Below, one piece after another: positions 34,240 to 40,940 of a stretch of 40,940 bases of DNA (position 1 is its first letter; every line of letters starts with the position of its first letter). The stretch lies in NCBI GenBank assembly GCA_946407745.1, contig CAMJPQ010000028.1:1-40940 (forward strand), written 5' to 3'. Position numbers and translations under genes: made by a program. The notes under the pieces are model-generated. The model was given only the letters and a program-made list of their open reading frames with translations. It was not told where the DNA came from and did no database searches. The stretch is from an uncultured Clostridia bacterium. Lineage in GTDB: Bacteria > Bacillota > Clostridia > Christensenellales > Aristaeellaceae.

Positions 34240-35053
34240 GTGGGCTTATCATTGATTCAGGAAGCAAAGTATCAGGCGGTAAAGAATTACGTTGATCATC
34301 CGGACAGGAACAAATTACGTATAGCCGTAAACTTCGGCATCACACTTCGGACAGTGAACAGATGGATCGCCGATTACAGGAAATTCGGAAAGAGCGCATT
34401 CATCCATGGAAACACTACACTCGAGCCAGAATGCAAAATTGCCACAGAAGTCAGGGACAAGATTGTCTCCATGTATCGTGGAGATATCTATAACGGCAGC
34501 AACTTCGCACATTTCACGGAGTTGCTGGCGCAGTATGAAGACATCCATGTTTCAGAACAATCCGTAAGAAATATTCTACATGCTGCCGGAATCTATTCGC
34601 CTAAGATGTGGCGTTCCACCAAGAAACGGCTGCGCCAGGAGGAAAAGCAGCAGGAAAAACTGCTGACGAGCAACGAGAATACAGCGAACATATCTGATTC
34701 TGCAGACAAGAACAAGGTGGCTCCGGAAGACGGGCACTCTCTTCGGGAGCGTTGCAAATACTTTGGGGAGATGATCCAGATGGATGCCTCCTCTTACGAG
34801 TGGTTTGGCGGTATTGTCTCCAATCTTCACGTGTCAATTGACGATTGCACCGGACGATTGACCGGAGCTTATTTTGACAAAGAAGAAACCCTCTTCGGCT
34901 ACTACAATGTATTGAAACAAATCCTGCTGAGATACGGTATTCCAGCCAAATTCCTGACAGACAAACGGACCGTCTTCGAGTATACGCGCAAAGGTGAACA
35001 GGATGTAGAGAAAGACACTTTTACCCAGTTCTCGTATGCTTGTAAACAGCTTG
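34240..35053 (+). pseudogene. ISNCY/IS481-like transposase, truncated in the DDE domain
   Basis: About 270 residues: an N-terminal helix-turn-helix (HPDRNKLRIAVNFGITLRTV, NRWIADYRKFG), a second DNA-binding domain (SEQSVRNILHAAGIYSPKMW), a charged linker, then the rve-type core with the first catalytic Asp (GEMIQMDASSYEWFGG), second Asp (HVSIDDCTGRLTGAYF) and LLRYGIPAKFLTDKRTVFEY. The match ends at FSYACKQLG, just before the catalytic Glu segment, where GTTCACATCGA repeats begin. It is therefore inactive. The start is uncertain: GTG 34240 lacks good spacing, and AAAGGAGG at 34213-34220 suggests an upstream non-standard start. Confidence 0.75.
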
Positions 35054-35059
35054 GTACTC

Positions 35060-35179
35060 GTTCACATCGAAACCAGCAAGCCGTTCACATCGAAACTGGC
35101 AAGCTGTTCACATCGACGCCGGGCACTCGTTCACATCGACTCGCGTGAACGGATTGCTTGTTCAACTCGTTCACATCGA
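35060..35179 (+). repeat. Five direct repeats of GTTCACATCGA
   Basis: Perfect 11-bp copies start at 35060, 35083, 35106, 35129 and 35169: three intervals of exactly 23 bp and one of 40. They begin where the transposase match stops and overlap the C-terminal codons of the serine integrase read from the other strand. No palindrome or CRISPR-like spacer is present. They resemble the multiple terminal repeats of IS21-type elements, or an array of recombinase or protein binding sites. Confidence 0.8.
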
Positions 35180-36764
35180 GAATTGCACCCTGTCGGCACG
35201 GAAAAATGCACCCTCTCCGGGGAAGAAGGGAAAAAAGAAAAAGCCTTGATTTCTCAAGACTTTTTCGGATTGGTGGAGCATTCTCCGACAAAATCGAACC
35301 ATCCTCCACGGGTTCGTCGACGGCGTTGATTACGTCGATATAGGAGATTTCCTTGCCGCCTTGGATATTGTAGAAAATAGCGACCTTGTCATCGTACAGG
35401 TACACGCACTTGATAAAAACATCTATCAGCTTCTGACGGAAAGATTCGTCAAGCAGGTCGCCGTTGGTAAAAGTCTTCAGCCATGCAATCACCTGCTCTT
35501 CCGTGAGACGGATCGACTTTGCAAGTTTCAGCTTGGCCAGCTCGATCTCGGCATCGGCCTTCTGCGTGGTCAACTGTTCCATGCGCTGGGCAATCATCGG
35601 GCGGGCCGTGTCCGGCATAACGAGAAGGCTGTCGACCAGCTTGTTCAGGTCGGCGTCAATTTGGCGGATCGCTTTTTCCAGATCTTCCGCGCCCGCGTCG
35701 CTGAACTCTTTTTCATATTCCGCCACGACGGCAGCAGCAATGCGCCTGATTCTTTCCGGTGCGAGAACATAGAGCACGGTTTGTTCACAGACGTACCATT
35801 CGACAAAATCTTTCTTTTCATTCTTCTTCCTGCAGGTGTGCGACTTTTTCCGCGTGGCGCAGGTGTAATAATTGTAGACCACACCGGCACGCGACCGGCC
35901 ACACTCGCCGATCATCGGAGAACCGCAGTGCCCGCAGAAAATCTTGCCCTGCAGGAGATACCGCGTTTTTGCCTTCTTTGCCGCGGGCGCGCGGCGATTT
36001 CTCTCACGGCGGGCCACCGCGCGCTTGAAGACAGCTTCATCAATGATGGCGTCCGCCACGCCTTCCACCACCTGACCGGAGTAGACCAGCTTACCGATAT
36101 ACGTGGTGCTCTGCAGCATACCGTCAAACGTGGAGATGCGGAAAGGGTGCCCGCGCCTGGTGTGCAGGCCGCGCCTGTTCAGGTCATCCGCGATGGCGCG
36201 CGGCGACTCTCCGTCCGCGTAACGCTGGAAAATTTCGCGGGCCAGCGGCGCGGTGCGCTCATCTGCCACAAGGCGATGATCTTCCACCTTATAGCCCAGT
36301 GGCGGCGGGGAACCGAGATACCAGCCTTTGGCCATAGACTCTTTTTGCCCGCGGCGGATATTTTCCGAGAGGTTCGCGGAATAATACTCCGCCATGGACT
36401 CCAGCAAGCCCTCCAGGATAATCCCTTCCGGGCTATCTGTGATGTTCTCCATCACGGACAGCACGCGCACGCCGTACTTTTTCAGCTTCGCCTTATAGAT
36501 GGCGCTGTCATAGCGGTTGCGGGCAAAGCGGTCCAGTTTCCAGACGATGACATACTCAAACTGCTTTTTCTCCGCGTCGTGGATCATCCGCTGGAAGTCC
36601 GGCCGGTTATCTTTCGTGCCGGTGAGCGCCCTGTCGATGTATTCCGCGATGACCGTATAACCGTTGCGCTGCGCGTACTCATAGCCATCGTGGAGCTGGC
36701 CTTCGATGGACTGCTCAGTCTGGTTGTGCGATGAGTACCGCGCGTAGATCACAGCGTTCGGCAT
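35085..36764 (-). CDS. Large serine integrase of a prophage
   Basis: A 559-residue recombinase that should integrate the element. Ser11 in IYARYSS is the nucleophile, with WKLDRFARNRYDS for active-site arginines. The Recombinase domain follows (AIADDLNRRGLHTRRGHPF, GMLQSTTYIGKLVYSG), then the zinc ribbon (KIFCGHCGSPM, YTCATRKKSHTC) and a long coiled coil (EDLEKAIRQIDADLNKLVDS). The last 40 residues after SLLPRRG read through the GTTCACATCGA repeats and are probably not native, so the 3' end may have been reshaped when the element was cut. ATG 36764 begins MPNAVIYARY. It is divergent from the early region, the usual prophage edge arrangement. Confidence 0.9.
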   Translation of the reverse strand: MPNAVIYARYSSHNQTEQSIEGQLHDGYEYAQRNGYTVIAEYIDRALTGTKDNRPDFQRMIHDAEKKQFEYVIVWKLDRFARNRYDSAIYKAKLKKYGVRVLSVMENITDSPEGIILEGLLESMAEYYSANLSENIRRGQKESMAKGWYLGSPPPLGYKVEDHRLVADERTAPLAREIFQRYADGESPRAIADDLNRRGLHTRRGHPFRISTFDGMLQSTTYIGKLVYSGQVVEGVADAIIDEAVFKRAVARRERNRRAPAAKKAKTRYLLQGKIFCGHCGSPMIGECGRSRAGVVYNYYTCATRKKSHTCRKKNEKKDFVEWYVCEQTVLYVLAPERIRRIAAAVVAEYEKEFSDAGAEDLEKAIRQIDADLNKLVDSLLVMPDTARPMIAQRMEQLTTQKADAEIELAKLKLAKSIRLTEEQVIAWLKTFTNGDLLDESFRQKLIDVFIKCVYLYDDKVAIFYNIQGGKEISYIDVINAVDEPVEDGSILSENAPPIRKSLEKSRLFLFSLLPRRGCIFPCRQGAILDVNELNKQSVHASRCERVPGVDVNSLPVSM

Positions 36765-36793
36765 TGCGCTTTTCCTCCGGGCGAAAAATCATT

Positions 36794-36822
36794 TTGCAAA
36801 ACCGCTCCCTGTGTGGTATAAT
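36794..36822 (+). promoter_or_regulatory. Promoter of a short untranslated transcript
   Basis: TTGCAA (36794-36799), 17-base spacer, TATAAT (36817-36822) with an upstream TG extension. Only a terminator and minus-strand genes follow. Confidence 0.75.
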
Positions 36823-36828
36823 AAGTAT

Positions 36829-36898
36829 GCACAAAGAGCCATCCTTTCTGAGTGCCGCCCGCCCTGCTCGCTGCCATCGTCAGGGCGGGCTTGTTTTT
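36829..36898 (+). ncRNA. Candidate small RNA of about 70 bases
   Basis: It is bounded by the promoter at 36794-36822 and a terminator whose 10-bp stem GCCCGCCCTG (36857-36866) pairs perfectly with CAGGGCGGGC (36881-36890), followed by TTGTTTTTTT. The 28-base 5' part before the hairpin contains CATCCTTTCTG, which is complementary to AGAAAGGATG-type ribosome binding sites. There is no plausible reading frame with a ribosome binding site. It lies between integrase and repressor, where phage antisense or regulatory RNAs occur. Function is inferred from layout only. Confidence 0.55.
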
Positions 36899-36900
36899 TT
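36857..36900 (+). terminator. Terminator of the short transcript
   Basis: Perfect 10-bp GC stem with a 14-base loop and a T-rich tail. The T run touches the stop codon of the minus-strand zinc-ribbon gene, so the two opposing units converge here. Confidence 0.88.
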
Positions 36901-37130
36901 CAGATTTTCACGGTGAAGATTTTTCCACACTTATTGCAGCGGAAAGTCGCTTCTTTCTTTCCTGACATCAGACCGGCCGCGCCTCCGACGACCGCGCCGA
37001 CCGGGTTCACCAGCGCACCGGCCGCCGCGCCGATGATCCCCTTGCCGAGACCTGCTTTCTTTGAGACGCCCACCGGCGATATATCTGTGCTGCCGCAACG
37101 GAGCGCGGGACATTTTACAACCTTTGGCAT
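36900..37130 (-). CDS. Small zinc-ribbon protein with a glycine-rich membrane segment
   Basis: A 76-residue protein with paired metal-binding knuckles at both ends (KCPALRCGS and FRCNKCGKIF) and between them a Gly/Ala zipper (GKGIIGAAAGALVNP, VVGGAAGLMSG) able to form two membrane-inserting helices. ATG 37130 follows GGAGATTG. It is not recognised as an enzyme. Similar small proteins occur near integrases of Clostridia phages, and a role in superinfection exclusion or membrane association is only a guess. Confidence 0.7.
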   Translation of the reverse strand: MPKVVKCPALRCGSTDISPVGVSKKAGLGKGIIGAAAGALVNPVGAVVGGAAGLMSGKKEATFRCNKCGKIFTVKI

Positions 37131-37200
37131 GGTAACAATCTCCTTTCGATGTGGTATGATATTTCCGCCACCGGTGAGTATCATCAAAGGAGCGGAAACA

Positions 37201-37323
37201 ATGAAAACTGAAAACATGGAAGCGCTGCGCGCGCTGATCAACCGCCTGCTTGACATGGTGGACGATGAGCAGCTGCTGCGCAAGATTTACGGCGCCATCA
37301 ACCGGCTTTTCTGCCGGAAGTAG
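37201..37323 (+). CDS. 40-residue phage small protein
   Basis: ATG 37201 has AAAGGAGCG 7 bases upstream. The product is a helical hairpin-like peptide (MEALRALINRLLDMVDDEQL, then RKIYGAINRLF) with alternating hydrophobic and charged positions. It lies convergent with the repressor gene (stop 17 bases from the repressor stop). TATGAT at about 37155 is a possible -10. Function unknown; size and shape fit a small anti-repressor or adaptor. Confidence 0.6.
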   Translation: MKTENMEALRALINRLLDMVDDEQLLRKIYGAINRLFCRK

Positions 37324-37339
37324 CGAGAGAGGGACAGCT

Positions 37340-37735
37340 TTACAGCTGTTCCTCTTTTTCGTTTTCCCGCGCTTTATCCAGCGCGGACAACATGTAATGA
37401 AGATAATCGCGCAGCGCGTACCACGCCGAGTCGGGCAGCTTCAGCAACTCGGTGAGCAGTGCGCGCGCTTTTTCGTCCGCGTCCGGCGCGTAGCGGTCGA
37501 TAAACGCGTCGCCGGTCGCTTCCTCATAGACAGGGCCTGCGCCTTCCGTCAACCACAGGTAATTGACGTGGTAGGTGGCACAGATCAGTTTGACCGCGGC
37601 ATCCGTGGGGCGGCTGACATCTGTTTCAATTTTCCCGACACCTGCGCCGGAAATACCGATCAGCTGCCCAAACTCCACCTGGGTTAGCTTTTTTTCTTTT
37701 CGGATTTGCCTAATTCGCTCTCCGATTGTCTCCAA
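37340..37735 (-). CDS. cI-like phage repressor (XRE family)
   Basis: A 131-residue DNA-binding protein. The helix-turn-helix spans about residues 3-60 (RIRQIRKEKKLTQVEFGQLI, SGAGVGKIETDVSRPT). The C-terminal half is helical (PDADEKARALLTELLKLP) without an autoprotease site, so induction would need another protein. TTG 37735 is chosen because AGGAGG is about 10 bases upstream; the frame continues upstream without a better start. It is divergent from the early genes across an intergenic region packed with TTCGA/ACTCGA half-sites. Confidence 0.82.
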   Translation of the reverse strand: METIGERIRQIRKEKKLTQVEFGQLIGISGAGVGKIETDVSRPTDAAVKLICATYHVNYLWLTEGAGPVYEEATGDAFIDRYAPDADEKARALLTELLKLPDSAWYALRDYLHYMLSALDKARENEKEEQL

Positions 37736-37773
37736 TGGCGTTCGCCTCCTTCCGATTCTTATGATAACACAAA

Positions 37774-37837
37774 ATTCGAATACAGTCAACAAAAAACTCG
37801 AAAAAGTATTGACAAGTCGAACTCATTCGAGTATAAT
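37774..37837 (+). promoter_or_regulatory. Early promoter with repressor operators
   Basis: TTGACA (37809-37814), 17-base spacer, TATAAT (37832-37837): a perfect consensus. Operator half-sites are ATTCGAAT (37774-37781), ACTCGAAAAAGT (about 37796-37807), and ACTCATTCGAGT (37821-37832), which fills the spacer. A repressor bound to the last would block the polymerase directly. Confidence 0.8.
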
Positions 37838-37886
37838 AATGACCGTAATCAAGAACAACCCGCAAACGAAGCGAAAGGAGATCCCC

Positions 37887-38258
37887 ATGAGCACCTACCG
37901 CCGTACCGGCACCGTCGCAAGCTTCGACAGCAGCATCGCGATGCTTGACGAAGAGGGCACCGGCCACCCGTTCCTGCTGAGAGTTTCCGGGCCGATGCTG
38001 GACTACATCGCCGCCGTGGAAGCAAGCGACAGGGAAGAAAAATACACCTATTGCACCTACTACTATGACAACCTCTGCAACCTGGTTGCAATCACGGTGC
38101 CGAGCAAGAACAGCGTCATCCCAGCCAAGGCGGTTGTGCTGATCGGCAACGAGCTGCTCACATTCGGCCCACACGACATCATTGACACCGGCTCGCCGGA
38201 AATGATGTCAATGAACAGCTACATTGCCTTCTGCGACGCCATGGAAAAGTTCAACTGA
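37887..38258 (+). CDS. Phage early protein of unknown function
   Basis: A 123-residue soluble acidic protein. ATG 37887 has GAAAGGAG 6 bases upstream and lies 50 bases after a consensus early promoter. The N-terminal half looks like a small beta-barrel (RRTGTVASFDSSIAMLDEEG), and the middle has an unusual aromatic run (KYTYCTYYYDNLCNLVAIT). No family is recognised. As the first gene under repressor control it may be a DNA- or RNA-binding or host-takeover protein. Confidence 0.7.
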   Translation: MSTYRRTGTVASFDSSIAMLDEEGTGHPFLLRVSGPMLDYIAAVEASDREEKYTYCTYYYDNLCNLVAITVPSKNSVIPAKAVVLIGNELLTFGPHDIIDTGSPEMMSMNSYIAFCDAMEKFN

Positions 38259-38292
38259 AAACAACGCCGACAAAAAGAAAGGAGAAACCACC

Positions 38293-38706
38293 ATGTTGAA
38301 ACTCAACCCCATCAAATTCGCAGCCGCGTTCAGCATCGACTTCGGCGACGAGATCAACGACCTTGACAAGGCCGTCAACGAGGCCAGAGAAGACGAAACC
38401 ATGATTGACGAAGCGGCAAAGCAATTCCGCCACCTGAACAGCCTGCTCAGCGGCGTCGGCTACGTACTGGACTGCATGGAAGACGGAGAAACGAAAGAGC
38501 AGCTGATCGAGACACTTGAAGAAGGCTGGCGCGACCTGCTGCTGACCTACTGGGCGCCAATTATCGAGATGCTGTGGACCAAGCGACTGGACAGAAAAGT
38601 CACGGTCATTACACACCACAGCGACGGCAAGAAGAGCTATGAGGTGCAAGTGAGCGGGTACGGCACATTCAAGACGGCGAGTGCATCGGCTGCAGCGAGT
38701 GCATAA
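38293..38706 (+). CDS. Phage early protein of unknown function, C-terminus probably frameshifted
   Basis: A 137-residue acidic helical protein (INDLDKAVNEAREDETMIDE, EQLIETLEEGWRDLLLTYW) that follows the previous gene by 34 bases with AAAGGAG as ribosome binding site. The last residues (TASASAAASA) are low-complexity and unlike the rest. Over the same bases the neighbouring frame gives a cysteine-rich tail, HIQDGECIGCSEC, so the natural end was probably in that frame. Confidence 0.65.
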   Translation: MLKLNPIKFAAAFSIDFGDEINDLDKAVNEAREDETMIDEAAKQFRHLNSLLSGVGYVLDCMEDGETKEQLIETLEEGWRDLLLTYWAPIIEMLWTKRLDRKVTVITHHSDGKKSYEVQVSGYGTFKTASASAAASA

Positions 38707-38762
38707 ACCGCGAAACCGACCCGTGGAAGTGGTTGTATGAACATCACGCCTACAGAGGATGA
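38643..38762 (+). pseudogene. Cysteine-rich C-terminal tail in the neighbouring frame
   Basis: The frame open from 38643 to TGA 38760-38762 reads RHIQDGECIGCSECINRETD then PWKWLYEHHAYRG. The CxxCxxC spacing and ordered aromatic end look like real protein, but there is no start codon. It overlaps the 3' part of the gene at 38293 in the -1 phase and the start of the nuclease gene. It is either the lost end of that gene after an indel, or a product reached by frameshifting. Confidence 0.4.
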
Positions 38763-39105
38763 AGAGCAGGCCAGCCTGTTCCGCTGGGCGGAGTGGGCAA
38801 AAAGCGCCGTGCCGGAGCTGGCGCTGCTGTACGCAATTCCAAACGGCGGCTACCGGCACAAGGCCACGGCGGCGAAGATGAAAACGACCGGCACAAAAAG
38901 CGGCGTGCCGGACATCTTCCTCCCCGTCGCCCGGCACGGGTGCCACGGGCTGTACATCGAGATGAAGCGCACACAGGGCGGCACTGTGAGCAAAGCACAG
39001 GCCGAGTGGATGGAACAGCTGATGCGGCAGGGCTACCGCTGCTGCGTGTGCTGCGGGTGGATCGCGGCAAAAGAGGAAATAGAGAGGTATCTGGATGGAG
39101 GATGA
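38737..39105 (+). CDS. VRR-NUC domain nuclease
   Basis: A 122-residue nuclease of the VRR-NUC (PD-(D/E)XK) family, found in phage replication modules and in FAN1. Family features are LLYAIPNGGYRHKATAAKM, the metal-binding GVPDIFLPVA, YIEMKRTQGG with the E-x-K pair, and KAQAEWMEQL. Full length for the stand-alone phage form. The ribosome binding site is weak (GTGGAAGTGG). Its stop overlaps the next start by 11 bases. Confidence 0.9.
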   Translation: MNITPTEDEEQASLFRWAEWAKSAVPELALLYAIPNGGYRHKATAAKMKTTGTKSGVPDIFLPVARHGCHGLYIEMKRTQGGTVSKAQAEWMEQLMRQGYRCCVCCGWIAAKEEIERYLDGG

Positions 39106-39404
39106 AGTGAGGAACTACGCGCCGGACTACGGCAAATACGGCATCTCAAAAGACCGGTACTATTACACGTTTGACTTCTCAACCTTCCCGTGGCGCGTTG
39201 ACTTCGTTCCGCGCCCGTCCTCCGTTGTCAGCGAGTTTCGCCTGAACCGCAATATCACGGACTGCAGCGTCACGCTCGATGACGATGATCTTTGCACGCG
39301 CTTTTATCAACGTCAACGTGACACGGGCAAAGCAGCCCTACGAGGTCGGCGTGCTCGGCACGGGCCGCCTCGGCTACATGGTACTCGGCAAAGCGACACT
39401 GTAA
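39095..39404 (+). pseudogene. Broken phage gene: early-gene start joined to a structural-gene end
   Basis: ATG 39095 overlaps the nuclease gene and begins EVRNYAPDYGKYGISKDRYY, like the start of a small phage early protein. From about 39160 the sequence changes character (FDFSTFPWRVDFVPRPSSVV, NRNITDCSVTLDDDD). After one extra base near 39290 the sense frame shifts to FARAFINVNVTRAKQPYEV then GTGRLGYMVLGKATL with a stop at 39402. The latter reads like the end of a phage structural protein. The uncorrected frame runs as nonsense to 39436. Two truncations plus a frameshift make it non-functional. Confidence 0.55.
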
Positions 39405-39432
39405 GCGCTGACCGCGCGGGAAGGGAAAACAC

Positions 39433-40116
39433 ATGAGCTACACGAGACAGAACTTTCAGGACGGCCAGGTGCTGACCGCCGCGCAGATGAACCTGATTGA
39501 CACTGCGCTGGCGGAAACGGACACACTGGCGGAGAGCACGGCAAGTGATCTTCAGGCACTGACAGACGCGGCGTTCCGTATGGGCGCAACGCCGATGCTG
39601 ATACCCGACGGAACCGACCTCTCGACGCTGGGTGTGGGCGATTATTATTGCCCGTCAAAAGGCTCTGCAGCCAGCGGAGGGAATCCTGCCACTGGCGCTA
39701 TGTCCATCACAGGCAGCCCTGTGCTTGGTTCTTATCGCCTGCTGGTGTGTAAGAGAACGAACAATGCAAACTATCATACGCTGATTGCCTGGGGGAATGA
39801 CGGCAGACTGTATGTGTCCCAGAAAACGGGGACAGCTGCTGGACAAACGCTGACCTGGACAAGCACCGTTGCTCTTGCGGATGTGGCTTCTGCGGCAGCG
39901 CTCAATACAGTACAGGGAAACGTAGCGACACTCCAGGCAGACGTCGGCACGCTTCAGACAGACATGACGGCAGCGGAGGCGGATATCGCAAGCCTCCGGG
40001 AGAAGGAATACGTCATCGCATCAGGGCTGACCGCCGACGATGTGACAGTCGGAACGGTGAACGTAGCGAACAATAAGAGTATCCGCGATCTGGTGTATGG
40101 CGGATATCTCATCCAG
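39433..40116 (+). pseudogene. Phage tail / base-plate protein, 3' end replaced
   Basis: About 228 residues starting MSYTRQNFQDGQVLTAAQMN, a common opening for phage tail fibre proteins. A repeat-rich middle follows (GMATPML-type strand, STLGVGDYYCPSKG, WGNDGRLYVSQKTGT), then a trimeric coiled coil (VQGNVATLQADVGTLQTDM). Instead of a C-terminal receptor domain it passes in frame into a glycoside hydrolase family 3 sequence at about 40117. The ATG has GGGAAGGGAA upstream. The joined frame is open to 40374. Confidence 0.7.
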
Positions 40117-40877
40117 ATGGAAGAGCAGTTGGAAGGCACCGTTCTGCTGAAGAACGACAATGGCGTTCTGCCTTTGGCCAAGGGCGCCAACGTAACCCTG
40201 TTCGGCGGCGCCTCCGGTTCTCCTAACTACGGTGCTGGTGGTTCCGGCGGCATCATTTCCGATAATGCGATCAGCTGGGTGGAAGCCTTTGACGGTGTCC
40301 ACTATGAGAAAGAAAACTCGGCCATCAAGTCTGCAAAGGTTCCCGGCACTCCTTATTGCCAAACCCGCTGGTGAAGATGAAAATGGTCCCAACGGCTTTA
40401 ACCTTCCTTTCACCATCGGTGAACTGGAACCCAACCCCTGGTGCGGCATTGCACCGAACCCCTATGCTGCTCGGATAAACGACCCTGACCTGACCAGCCG
40501 CTATGAATTCACCGGCTTCTCCTCCAACGGCATTCTGGCCGCAACCTTTAACAAGGAAGTGGCAGCAAAGGTGGGCAGGCAGATCGGTGAGGAGGGCTTC
40601 TGGGCTGGTAACTCCGGTATTCTGGGTGTTGGCCTGAACATTCAGCGCTCTCCTTATATCGGCAGGGCAGCTGAATACTTCTCTGAGGGTGCCATGCTCT
40701 CCGGTTTGATCACGATCCCCGAGGTTAGTGGCATTGAGTCCATGGGCATCCACACGTATCTAAAGCACTGCGCCATGAACGAATCTGAGACAGCCCGCCA
40801 CGGCGTGCAGGTCTGGACGACGGAGCAAACCCTCAGGGAAAACTACTTCCGGGCGTTTGAACTGGCCATAGCGGAAG
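40117..40877 (+). pseudogene. Glycoside hydrolase family 3 (beta-glucosidase type) fragment, frameshifted
   Basis: The start EEQLEGTVLLKNDNGVLPLA is the entrance of the C-terminal domain in Clostridia GH3 enzymes. The frame shifts by one near 40350 and continues through NDPDLTSRYEFTGFSSNGIL, ATFNKEVAAKVGRQIGEEGF, GVGLNIQRSPYIGRAAEYFS and MGIHTYLKHCAMNESETARH, the N-terminal catalytic barrel region, to YFRAFELAIAEGG. The catalytic Asp loop downstream is missing. After about 40877 unrelated sequence runs to the window end. It belongs to a polysaccharide-degrading gene, unrelated to the phage tail before it. Confidence 0.75.
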
Positions 40878-40940
40878 GCGGCTCCTATCCGTATGCTCCG
40901 TATCACCGCCGCGAATTCCTTCGAGCAGCATCTTTCCGCC
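40878..40940. other. Unassigned sequence at the window edge
   Basis: The frame stays open (SYPYAPYHRREFLRAASFR) but no longer matches GH3. It is too short to identify and may belong to another fragment continuing outside the window. Confidence 0.3.

Noticed and set aside
35060-35179. CRISPR array
   Set aside because: Repeats are only 11 bp with 12-base gaps, far below CRISPR dimensions, and the gaps are partly similar.
1-40940. tRNA or rRNA genes, including a tRNA attachment site for either prophage
   Set aside because: No cloverleaf-like sequence with a TTCGANTC-type arm or rRNA-like segment was seen; TTCGA motifs at 37774-37837 are repressor half-sites.

Overview
The window looks like chromosomal DNA of a Gram-positive gut or rumen Clostridia (Bacillota, probably an Oscillospirales- or Christensenellales-like lineage). 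The reasons are near-universal AGGAGG-type ribosome binding sites, a holin/NlpC-P60-like lysin cassette, SpaA/pilin-type surface proteins, a lipobox-like substrate-binding protein, and a short dispersed repeat of a kind common in Clostridia. Identification is by reading only; no database was searched.

Layout. 1-4253 is the distal end of a prophage: tail-fibre-like protein, holin, endolysin, strong terminator. 4402-9256 is a recombination cassette: XRE repressor, duplicated operator, RepA-like ATPase, a 53-codon ORF, a large serine recombinase without a zinc ribbon, a partner gene that appears to share the recombinase's C-terminal domain, and a small XRE gene. 9257-10000 holds a 31-bp tandem repeat array and fragments of cell-surface polysaccharide genes. 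10002-16075 carries two GC-rich secreted proteins: a TPEPTE-repeat protein, and a 1396-residue SpaA/pilin-domain adhesin with no sorting signal. 16169-17641 is a scrapyard of IS630, MATE and McrB fragments.

17683-26529 (minus strand) is a compact defence operon: fic, hsdM, hsdS, a DUF559 endonuclease, a HipA-like kinase and hsdR. It is read from one consensus promoter next to a double-dyad operator. This type I restriction-modification system carries two toxin-like enzymes inside its transcription unit, and is the best candidate for an integrated, poorly described system.

26837-29932 is a second scrapyard in which unrelated gene pieces are joined directly, sometimes in frame (IS4 to recombinase zinc ribbon; phage tail to DnaB-like helicase to DUF6273; an IS3 left end). 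29979-34099 (minus) is an intact iron-type ABC importer operon with an intra-operon terminator. 34132-35179 holds a truncated transposase with terminal direct repeats, then five GTTCACATCGA repeats. 35085-39110 is the left end of another prophage: serine integrase, a possible short non-coding RNA, a zinc-ribbon protein, a cI-like repressor with operators, early genes and a VRR-NUC nuclease. 39095-40940 is broken phage structural DNA joined to a frameshifted glycoside hydrolase family 3 gene.

Three unrelated phage tail fragments, at least four transposase fragments and about ten abrupt junctions inside coding sequence make this a highly rearranged accessory region. Some junctions could be assembly chimeras, and that must be excluded before biological meaning is given to them.
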